Source: Treponema sp. (GTDB lineage: Bacteria > Spirochaetota > Spirochaetia > Treponematales > Treponemataceae). From it: a DNA stretch of 5,083 nt. The stretch lies in contig JAGADS010000066.1 of the NCBI GenBank assembly GCA_017613485.1, positions 1 to 5,083 of the forward strand, written 5' to 3'. Position numbers and translations under genes: made by a program. Shown piece after piece: positions 1 to 5,083 of this stretch (position 1 is its first letter; each line of letters begins with the position of its first letter). The notes under the pieces are model-generated. The model did not search any database, was not told the DNA's origin, and saw only the letters and a program-made list of their open reading frames with translations.

Positions 1-8
1 TCAATGGC

Positions 9-37
9 TTGACTAAAAACAGCCAAATTTGTATTAT
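9..37 (+). promoter_or_regulatory. Sigma-70-type promoter of the tRNA-Lys gene
   Basis: TTGACT at 9-14 and TATTAT at 32-37 are separated by exactly 17 bp, close to the bacterial housekeeping consensus. The predicted start of transcription is around 43-45, giving a tRNA leader of about 20 nt that RNase P would remove. The match is seen directly; promoter activity is inferred. Confidence 0.75.
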
Positions 38-43
38 ATTTAT

Positions 44-59
44 ACTTTGTTTACAAAGT
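44..59. repeat. 16-bp dyad in the tRNA leader
   Basis: ACTTTGT and ACAAAGT form a perfect 7-bp inverted repeat around a TT centre. It starts at the predicted transcription start and ends 3 bp before the mature tRNA. It could be an operator-like site or a short 5' leader hairpin affecting RNase P processing. It is AT-rich, so chance is possible. Confidence 0.45.
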
Positions 60-62
60 GAT

Positions 63-135
63 GGGCCATTAGCTCAGGTGGTAGAGCACCGCCCTTTTAA
101 GGCGGCTGTCTGCAGTTCGAGTCTGCAATGGCTCA
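63..135 (+). tRNA. tRNA-Lys (anticodon TTT)
   Basis: A full cloverleaf can be folded by eye. The acceptor stem pairs GGGCCAT (63-69) with ATGGCTC (128-134), with one G-T pair, and the discriminator is A135. The D stem is GCTC/GAGC (72-75 with 84-87). The anticodon stem is CCGCC/GGCGG (89-93 with 101-105) around the 7-nt loop CTTTTAA, placing TTT at positions 34-36 (window 96-98). The T stem is TGCAG/CTGCA (111-115 with 123-127) with loop TTCGAGT. The variable loop is 5 nt (106-110). This reads lysine codons AAA and AAG. The 3' CCA is not encoded (TTT follows the discriminator), so it must be added by tRNA nucleotidyltransferase. The gene has its own promoter and terminator and no other tRNA beside it. 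Confidence 0.97.
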
Positions 136-143
136 TTTTTTAT

Positions 144-190
144 AGGCTGTCTGTTCAGTGAAAAGCACTTTCGGACGGCCTTAAATTTTT
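144..190 (+). terminator. Hairpin terminator after tRNA-Lys
   Basis: A 10-bp stem joins AGGCTGTCTG (144-153) to CGGACGGCCT (172-181), with two G-T pairs. An inner AGTG/CACT helix (157-160 with 166-169) closes an AAAAG loop. The T-rich tract TTAAATTTTT follows at 181-190. It lies 8 nt beyond the tRNA and before the next promoter, so it insulates the tRNA unit from the downstream gene. The U-tract is interrupted by AAA, which makes it slightly imperfect. Confidence 0.75.
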
Positions 191-217
191 CCCAATCTTT
201 TCTATCCGATACTTCCC

Positions 218-246
218 TTGAAAAAATTGAAGAATGATGTTATAAT
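218..246 (+). promoter_or_regulatory. Strong extended -10 promoter of the FGE-like gene
   Basis: TTGAAA at 218-223 and a perfect TATAAT at 241-246 are 17 bp apart. TGT just before the -10 supplies the extended TGn element. Transcription should start near 253, leaving a leader of about 85 nt before the GTG start at 339. The match is close enough to consensus that constitutive, strong expression is likely; no operator overlaps it visibly. Confidence 0.82.
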
Positions 247-298
247 TTCAAACTGGATGTCTGGTTAAACTTTTGTTTTGCAGGTATCCCGAAAAAAT

Positions 299-325
299 GC
301 CCGGTATTCTAGCATATACTGGGGC
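299..325 (+). promoter_or_regulatory. Leader hairpin next to the ribosome binding site
   Basis: GCCCGGTAT (299-307) can pair with ATACTGGGGC (316-325) to give a 9-bp stem with one bulged G (321), one G-T pair and an 8-nt loop. The stem ends only 3 nt before the GGAGG ribosome binding site at 329-333. It leaves the site itself unpaired. It may tune translation or protect the mRNA; no known riboswitch class is recognised here. Confidence 0.4.
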
Positions 326-328
326 TTT

Positions 329-333
329 GGAGG
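329..333 (+). promoter_or_regulatory. Ribosome binding site that sets the GTG start at 339
   Basis: GGAGG lies 5 nt before GTG 339. The open frame extends upstream to a TTG at 273, but that codon has no ribosome binding site and would place 22 non-conserved residues ahead of a well-formed signal peptide. The GTG at 339 is therefore the better start. Confidence 0.85.
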
Positions 334-338
334 AATTT

Positions 339-401
339 GTGAAATTACGTAAGATTATTTCTATTTTTCTGGCAGCAACAGCAGTATGTTTTGCTTTTGC
401 A
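339..401 (+). other. Signal peptide of the FGE-like protein
   Basis: Twenty-one residues: three basic residues (K2, R4, K5), a 14-15-residue apolar core, and small residues at -3 and -1 (A-F-A) before an acidic mature start DEDD. This predicts Sec export and signal peptidase I cleavage. The call depends on the GTG 339 start. Confidence 0.85.
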
Positions 402-1313
402 GATGAAGACGACGTCACCAGTATCATCGACAACGACATGGTTGCCGTAGAAGGCGGATCATTCCTGATGGGAAGCCGTGACAACGAAAACAATGAGACT
501 CCGGTTCATGAAGTTTCCCTCAATGATTTCTACATTCTTGCCACAGAAGTTACTCAGGCTGAGTACAAGGCAGTAATCGGCAGCAACTTTGCACACTTCA
601 AGGGTGATGAGCGCCCGATGGAAGAAGTGAGCTGGTATGATGCCGTTATTTTCTGCAACAAACTCAGCATTCTGGCAGACTTGACCCCTGTATACAGTCT
701 TGACGGTGAGACAGACCCAGACAAATGGGGAGACATTCCACGCATCGATGCCGACAAGGAAGACAAGGACCGCTGGAATGCAATTGAATGGGATCAGGAC
801 GCAGACGGCTACCGTTTGCCCACAGAAGCAGAATGGGAATATGCAGCCCGCGGTGGTGCAGGCTCTACAGATACACTCTACAGCGGAAGCAACGTCATCG
901 CAGATGTAGCATGGAACGCAGACACTGCAGAGGAAGCCACACACGATGTTGCATTAAAGAAGCCAAATGCCCTCGGTCTCTTTGACATGAGCGGAAACGT
1001 CTGGGAATGGTGCTGGGACTGGTACGGAAACTACCACATCTCTGACAACGACAACCCGACTGGAGCAGATGCAGAATTGACAGGACGCAAGATGCGCCGT
1101 GGCGGTTCTATCAACAGTGACGCAGTATTCTGCCGCAATGCAAACCGTGCAAGCTCTGTTCCTGAGCTTCGTGGAGTTGACCTGGGATTCCGTGTTGTAC
1201 GCTCAATTTTCCAGGAAGAAAAAGGACCTTCATTAAAAGCCTCTGTAGCACCAGTAAACACCGATCTTGAGGAAGACCTTGATGGTGTGGATGACTACGA
1301 GGACGAAGAATAA
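339..1313 (+). CDS. Exported SUMF1/FGE-fold (formylglycine-generating enzyme-like) protein
   Basis: This is a 324-residue protein starting at GTG 339. Residues 1-21 form a signal peptide: a KLRK basic start, a hydrophobic core ISIFLAATAVCF, and a signal peptidase I site AFA before D22. C17 does not sit in a good lipobox, so a lipoprotein is less likely. Residues about 34-290 are one FGE-sulfatase domain (C-type-lectin-like fold). Its landmarks are VEGGSFLMGS (37-46), the TEVTQAEY strand (69-76), EEVSWYDAVIFCNKLS (95-110), GYRLPTEAEWEYAARGG (157-173), LGLFDMSGNVWEWCWDWYG (212-230), RRGGS (253-257) and LGFRVVRS (282-289). Of the two active-site cysteines of true FGEs, in the pattern RGGS-x2-C-x4-C, the first is S260 and only C265 remains. 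Conversion of sulfatase cysteine to formylglycine is therefore doubtful, and no sulfatase gene is nearby. A very acidic tail follows (309-324). The protein is probably secreted or periplasmic. Its role is unknown; ligand binding or another non-FGE role is plausible. It appears monocistronic. Confidence 0.93.
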   Translation: MKLRKIISIFLAATAVCFAFADEDDVTSIIDNDMVAVEGGSFLMGSRDNENNETPVHEVSLNDFYILATEVTQAEYKAVIGSNFAHFKGDERPMEEVSWYDAVIFCNKLSILADLTPVYSLDGETDPDKWGDIPRIDADKEDKDRWNAIEWDQDADGYRLPTEAEWEYAARGGAGSTDTLYSGSNVIADVAWNADTAEEATHDVALKKPNALGLFDMSGNVWEWCWDWYGNYHISDNDNPTGADAELTGRKMRRGGSINSDAVFCRNANRASSVPELRGVDLGFRVVRSIFQEEKGPSLKASVAPVNTDLEEDLDGVDDYEDEE

Positions 1314-1322
1314 GCTGAAATC

Positions 1323-1338
1323 TTAACACATGTGTTAA
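1323..1338. repeat. Perfect 16-bp palindrome between convergent genes
   Basis: TTAACACATGTGTTAA is fully self-complementary. It starts 10 bp after the FGE-like gene's stop and overlaps the TAA stop of the helicase gene (1335-1337 on the complement). It could form a weak 6-bp hairpin with a CATG loop, or be a binding site for a dimeric protein. It lacks the GC-rich stem and long T-tract of a usual intrinsic terminator, so it is at best a weak bidirectional one. Confidence 0.5.
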
Positions 1339-3815
1339 AAGAATTTCCTGATGGCTGCCAGAATATCGGCGAGCGGATTGTACATGCGTCTTGACATGGG
1401 TACGCTCGTTGTAAAAAGGCGGCCATATTGTTTTTCTACAATGCGCCTGTCAAGAACAACGATGACACCACGGTCATCACCCCTTCTTATAAGGCGGCCG
1501 AATCCCTGCCTGAATTTTATCACAGCCTGAGGAACGCTAAGCTCCATAAACGGAGATCCCCCGCGTTTTTCCACTGCCTCGCTTCGTGCCTGAAACACAG
1601 GATCATTTGGAACAGCAAACGGCAGCTTTACTATAATCACCTGACTCAAACTTTCACCTGGAACATCAACTCCTTCCCAGAAACTGTCGGTTGCAAAAAG
1701 AACGCTTTCCATGTTTTTCTTGAATTTCTCCAGCAGCCGGAAACGGTCATCATCTCCCTGCCTGTAAACTTCAATTCCTTCTTTAAGAAGCCTGGGATAT
1801 GTTGAATTGTATGTATTACGAAGAGAATCATAGCTTGTGAACAAAACCAGAGTCCTTCCACCTGCCGCAAGAATCAGCTCGGGCACGGTATCCTCAACAT
1901 AGGACTGAAACATAGGATTGTCAGGGAAAGGTGCATCATGCGGTACTGCAAAAAGCACATTCGTCCTGTACGGAAACGGAGAGTCAAATGTCTGCTCCAT
2001 AAGCCTGCCTTCCTCGACAAAAGAAAGACCTGTCCTTCCCATCCAGTAATTGAACGAGGAGCCTGTACGCAATGTAGCGCTTGTACATACTACAGAGCTC
2101 ATAGGCTCAAAAACTCCCATGTTCATAAGCGGAGAAACATCCAGGGGTGTCTGCACAAACTGAACGTAGGTCAAAAAATCATCTCCTGCCTTTTTCGGTG
2201 GAAGCCTTACTTTCTGCATCCAGAAAACCTTGTCATCATGCTCTTCCCACTCACAGAAACTCTTGCACAGCCCGACAATATCCTCCAGACGGCGTAACAC
2301 TGCCTTGCTTTCAAACACACAGGGAATCAAACTGTCCTCATCACTTATTCCGTCAAGAACATCACGTGCCAGGGAAACAAATTTTCCGATACTCTGACGC
2401 AAATCATCCATGCCCTTAAGCACAGCCCTGAACCGGGAAGCGGTTACATTATAGAGTCTTGATGTAAACTCATTTTCCATCGCATCAAGAGCAAGGTTGT
2501 CAAGTGCCATGACACTGTCCCTGATGTCATTTATGCATTCATCTGCCTTCTCATAAAAAGAATCACTGGAAGAAACCGCAAATGCCTGAACAAGAAATCC
2601 TGCCATGGTCCCGCGGTAGGAGCGGTAAAGCAAGTTGATCTGCTTCAGGAGCTTAAGGCGGTTAACTGTCTCGCTGAAAAAAGAGGTTGCACTGTCCTCG
2701 ATTCCATGTGCCTCATCAAAAACAATCCGGCGGTATGGTGGAAGGACAGCGGTGTCATCATACCCTACCCCGTTCATACGGCTCTCTATGTCAGCAAAAA
2801 GCAGATGATGGTTTACGACTATAACATTGGCATCGGCGGCCTCTTTTCTTACACGCATTACAAAACAGCTGTCGTGATACTGGCATCTGGCACCCATGCA
2901 TGCGTCACTTTCTGAGTTAACGCGTGTCCATACAGAATCCTGCGGCATGAATGACAGGTCTGAGCGGCTTCCGCTGTCTGTTGTCTTGGACCATTCTGCA
3001 ATACGCTCAAGCACATCGGCATCCTCAGTAAACATATCCTTTTCCTCCAAGGCATCATTCATGCGCCTCAGGCAAAGATAGTTCTGCCGTCCTTTAAGTA
3101 ATATCGCCTTTATTTTTTTTCCGATTATTTTCTGTGCGGCCGGGATGTCTTTCTCCACAAGCTGCTGCTGAAGGTTTATCGTTCCTGTTGAGATTACAAT
3201 ACGCTCCTTGTTGTTGATTGCCCAGAGCATTGACGGAATAAGATATGCATAGCTTTTTCCGACACCTGTTCCAGCCTCAAACGCCGCTATTTTTCCATGA
3301 TTGAATGCAGAGGCAACATTTTTTACAAGCTCAATCTGGGAAGGACGCTCCTCATAGTTCTTGTCCTTTTTTGCAAGGGGACCTGTCGAAGAAAGATAGC
3401 CTGCGATTTTATCCTCATCAAGCACGGAAAGGATTTTGGGTTTTACCGGCTCCACAATCACATATACATCGCTTACGGTATTGTTCACGATATACGAGCC
3501 TATTCCCATCTCCATGTAGCTGGACGCAACATTCATGTCGGCTTCAGAAGGCTCCAGGACACCAGAAGGATGATTGTGAATTACGACATGGGAGCTTCCG
3601 GGGGAATCAACTGACTTATCCTCAACTTCACGGTTGGAGAGGGCTGAGTTAACGAGCACCATGCCGTCGTTACCCCTTGCCCCGACTTTTACACTTATGA
3701 CACGGCCGTCCGCATTGATGGTTCCTATCCAGCAGACTTCATTTCCCGAAGCCTCCTTGATATCCCTCCTCATGGCAGTGATTATTGACTGTGTAAAATA
3801 CTTGTGGATGTCCAT
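1335..3815 (-). CDS. DinG/XPD-family helicase with N-terminal RadC-like JAMM domain
   Basis: This 826-residue protein joins two modules. Residues about 20-125 are a RadC/JAB-type JAMM domain: the motif H80-x-H82-P-S-G-x3-P-S90-x2-D93 is complete for zinc binding, and E26 is the candidate catalytic glutamate. Residues about 155-826 are a superfamily 2 DNA helicase of the DinG/XPD group. It has Q160 (Q-motif region), Walker A GTGVGKS (182-188), KGRQNYLC (241-248), Walker B DEAH (367-370), VVCTSATL (575-582), ATDSFWEGVDVPG (708-720) and QGFGRLIRRGDDRG (770-783). C248, C306, C311 and C317 have the order and position of the 4Fe-4S ligands. By family, it should unwind DNA 5' to 3' at R-loops, forks or damage in the cytoplasm. 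The helicase is longer than E. coli DinG mainly because of the added JAMM domain; Gram-positive DinG often carries an exonuclease domain there instead. The start codon lies 6 bp after the argH stop with no clear ribosome binding site, so coupled translation is likely. The helicase assignment is firm; the JAMM domain's substrate is unknown. Confidence 0.95.
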   Translation of the reverse strand: MDIHKYFTQSIITAMRRDIKEASGNEVCWIGTINADGRVISVKVGARGNDGMVLVNSALSNREVEDKSVDSPGSSHVVIHNHPSGVLEPSEADMNVASSYMEMGIGSYIVNNTVSDVYVIVEPVKPKILSVLDEDKIAGYLSSTGPLAKKDKNYEERPSQIELVKNVASAFNHGKIAAFEAGTGVGKSYAYLIPSMLWAINNKERIVISTGTINLQQQLVEKDIPAAQKIIGKKIKAILLKGRQNYLCLRRMNDALEEKDMFTEDADVLERIAEWSKTTDSGSRSDLSFMPQDSVWTRVNSESDACMGARCQYHDSCFVMRVRKEAADANVIVVNHHLLFADIESRMNGVGYDDTAVLPPYRRIVFDEAHGIEDSATSFFSETVNRLKLLKQINLLYRSYRGTMAGFLVQAFAVSSSDSFYEKADECINDIRDSVMALDNLALDAMENEFTSRLYNVTASRFRAVLKGMDDLRQSIGKFVSLARDVLDGISDEDSLIPCVFESKAVLRRLEDIVGLCKSFCEWEEHDDKVFWMQKVRLPPKKAGDDFLTYVQFVQTPLDVSPLMNMGVFEPMSSVVCTSATLRTGSSFNYWMGRTGLSFVEEGRLMEQTFDSPFPYRTNVLFAVPHDAPFPDNPMFQSYVEDTVPELILAAGGRTLVLFTSYDSLRNTYNSTYPRLLKEGIEVYRQGDDDRFRLLEKFKKNMESVLFATDSFWEGVDVPGESLSQVIIVKLPFAVPNDPVFQARSEAVEKRGGSPFMELSVPQAVIKFRQGFGRLIRRGDDRGVIVVLDRRIVEKQYGRLFTTSVPMSRRMYNPLADILAAIRKFF
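2865..3074 (-). other. Probable 4Fe-4S cluster domain of the helicase
   Basis: Residues 248-317 of the helicase lie between Walker A and Walker B and hold the four cysteines C248, C306, C311 and C317, the last three as C-x4-C-x5-C. This arrangement is that of DinG and XPD, where the cluster is needed for unwinding and may sense redox state. No ligand is missing, so the enzyme is probably active. Confidence 0.85.
3441..3758 (-). other. RadC-like JAMM (MPN+) domain of the helicase
   Basis: Residues 20-125 of the helicase protein. HNHPSG plus PSEAD gives the canonical H-x-H-x7-S-x2-D spacing (residues 80-93, bases 3537-3578). The segment follows the RadC version of the motif rather than the eukaryotic deubiquitinase version. 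It lacks the helix-hairpin-helix region that precedes the domain in stand-alone RadC, and the usual LDH-type segment after the motif is replaced by IVNNTVSDVYV. Confidence 0.88.
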
Positions 3816-3821
3816 CTTTTT

Positions 3822-5083
3822 TTACAGGCTGCGGTTTTTGGAACAGAAATCCATGAGCATTGCAATCTGCTTTTTGGTGCATGACGGAGAAGGTCCGCCC
3901 GTTGTCTTTCTGCCTTCCATACAGGCTCTGGGGGTAATCTTCTGATAGATGTCCTCTTCGATTAAATCCGAGGCTTTTTTAAGGGATGCGATATCAAGGT
4001 CCTCAATCTTATCAAGTCCTGCATCTAGCGCCATCCTGACCGTCTTTGCGGCAACAGTATGAGCGGTCCTGAACGGCATTCCTTTTCTTACAAGGTATTC
4101 AGCGACATCGGTGGCATTGGCAAATCCGCCCTCACAGCTTTTCTCAAGATTTCCGACATTCCATTGTGCACTTCCAATCATCGCGGTAAAGACAGTTATA
4201 TTGTTCTGGACTGTATCAAGAGCGTCAAAAAGAGGTGCCTTGTCCTCCTGAAGGTCACGGTCATAGGCAAGCGGGAGTCCCTTTACCATCGTAAGCAGAT
4301 TGAAAAGATCTCCGTAAACTTTTCCTGTACGTCCCCTTATAAGCTCTGCAAAATCAGGATTTTTTTTCTGCGGCATTATGGAGCTTCCTGTCGACCATTT
4401 CTCGCTCAGGTTGATGAATGCAAATTCAGTTGTTGACCAGAGCACAATCTCCTCGCACATACGGCTTAAGTGTGACTGAAGGATTGCAAAATCAGACGTG
4501 AACTCTATGCAGTAATCCCTGTCGCTTGAGGTATCAAGGGAATTCTCTGTTACCCCGGAAAATCCCAGCTCTTCCGCAACCATCTCACGGTTAAGCGGCA
4601 AAGTGCTTCCCTGCAATGCTCCTGCCCCAAGAGGACAAAGATCCAGGCGTGCAAGGGTGTCGTGGATTCTGTACCAGTCACGCTTCAGCATAGTTGCCCA
4701 TGCAAGAAGATGCTGTGCAAGGGTTCCGGGCTGTGCATGCTGCATGTGGGTATAGCCTGTCAAAAGTGTTTCCGTGTGCTCCCCTGCTATTTTTACAAGG
4801 GTTTCAATCAAGGTGATGATGTTGTCCTGAACAGAAGGAATCACACGCTTAAGATAAAGGCGCTCGTCAAGTGCAATCTGGTCATTTCGGCTTCTTCCTG
4901 TATGAAGTTTTTTTCCTGCCTCACCTATACGGTCTGTAAGTGTTGCCTCCACAAAGGAATGGATGTCCTCCGCTGAATAATCTATGGCAAGGCTTCCGTC
5001 CGCAAGGTCCTTTTCTATCGATTTGAGTCCCGTTACGATCTGCTCTGACTCCTCGCGTGAGATAATGCCCTGTTCACCGAGCA
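3822..5083 (-). CDS. argH: Argininosuccinate lyase, 5' end beyond the window
   Basis: This enzyme catalyses the last step of arginine synthesis, splitting argininosuccinate into arginine and fumarate as a cytoplasmic homotetramer. The frame is open to the window edge (first full codon at 5081) and gives 419 residues. About 40 N-terminal residues are missing compared with the usual length of roughly 460. A GTG at 4952 is an internal valine, not the start: the preceding residues LGEQGIISREESEQI and DIHSF align naturally with the family. Landmarks are KLHTGRSRNDQ (substrate site, visible residues 58-68), GYTHMQHAQP with the conserved His112, the superfamily signature GSSIMPQKKNPD (232-243) carrying the catalytic serine loop, and RKTTGGPSP near the C terminus. 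All key residues seen are intact. The gene is followed after 6 bp by the helicase gene in the same frame, implying a shared transcript. Its promoter lies outside the window. Confidence 0.97.
   Translation of the reverse strand, partial: LGEQGIISREESEQIVTGLKSIEKDLADGSLAIDYSAEDIHSFVEATLTDRIGEAGKKLHTGRSRNDQIALDERLYLKRVIPSVQDNIITLIETLVKIAGEHTETLLTGYTHMQHAQPGTLAQHLLAWATMLKRDWYRIHDTLARLDLCPLGAGALQGSTLPLNREMVAEELGFSGVTENSLDTSSDRDYCIEFTSDFAILQSHLSRMCEEIVLWSTTEFAFINLSEKWSTGSSIMPQKKNPDFAELIRGRTGKVYGDLFNLLTMVKGLPLAYDRDLQEDKAPLFDALDTVQNNITVFTAMIGSAQWNVGNLEKSCEGGFANATDVAEYLVRKGMPFRTAHTVAAKTVRMALDAGLDKIEDLDIASLKKASDLIEEDIYQKITPRACMEGRKTTGGPSPSCTKKQIAMLMDFCSKNRSL

Noticed and set aside
63..135. tRNA-Lys as an integration site for a mobile element
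   Set aside because: No repeat of the tRNA 3' end was seen in the window, no integrase is present, and the tRNA is followed directly by its own terminator.
273..338. Upstream in-frame extension of the FGE-like gene from TTG 273
   Set aside because: There is no ribosome binding site before 273, and the extension would bury a clean signal peptide 22 residues inside. GGAGG with 5-nt spacing supports GTG 339.
339..401. FGE-like protein as a lipoprotein through C17
   Set aside because: The residues before C17 (T-A-V) do not form a convincing lipobox, while AFA before D22 is a good signal peptidase I site. Spirochaete lipoboxes are loose, so this is not fully excluded.
459..944. Antisense open frames over the FGE-like gene, and many on the + strand over the helicase and argH
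   Set aside because: They lack ribosome binding sites and recognisable domains, and lie wholly opposite strongly conserved genes, so they are shadows.
3740..3770. Two SD-like tracts (AGGAGG and AAGGAGG) just inside the helicase gene, the second 9 nt before an ATG
   Set aside because: That ATG is out of frame and stops after five codons, and no in-frame start lies at a useful distance. The tracts are explained by Arg, Lys and Glu codons.
4950..4952. GTG at 4952 as the argH start
   Set aside because: The frame stays open to the window edge, and the residues before it (DIHSF preceded by LGEQGIISREE) match the argininosuccinate lyase family, so this is an internal valine.

Overview
The window looks like chromosomal DNA of a host-associated spirochaete, most likely a Treponema-type organism. 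This is an inference. It rests on an exported SUMF1/FGE-fold protein with wording that I associate with treponemal paralogues (GYRLPTEAEWEYAARGG, LGLFDMSGNVWEWCWDWYG), on moderate GC content, and on the DinG-type helicase architecture. No rRNA or species-specific marker is present, so the genus is not proven.

Layout, left to right. Positions 1-190 form a compact, self-contained tRNA-Lys(TTT) unit: a near-consensus promoter, a dyad in the leader, the tRNA, and a hairpin terminator. Positions 218-1313 (+ strand) hold a monocistronic unit. It has a strong extended -10 promoter, a leader of about 85 nt with a hairpin next to the ribosome binding site, and a GTG-started gene for a secreted FGE-like protein. 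Only 21 bp separate its stop from the stop of the convergent gene, and a perfect 16-bp palindrome lies across that junction.

Positions 1335-5083 (- strand) hold two tightly linked genes read leftwards: argH (argininosuccinate lyase, 5' end outside the window), followed after 6 bp by an 826-residue DinG/XPD-family helicase. The helicase carries an N-terminal RadC-like JAMM metalloprotease-type domain with a complete H-x-H-x7-S-x2-D motif. argH and the helicase gene share a reading frame and are separated by one TAA stop plus two lysine codons. The helicase start has no obvious Shine-Dalgarno sequence, so its translation is probably coupled to argH.

Functionally the window is mostly housekeeping: lysine decoding, arginine biosynthesis and DNA repair or unwinding, plus one envelope or secreted protein. 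No mobile element, CRISPR array or clear defence island is visible. The most unusual item is the JAMM-DinG fusion. Next is the FGE-like protein, which keeps only one of the two copper-binding active-site cysteines of true formylglycine-generating enzymes.
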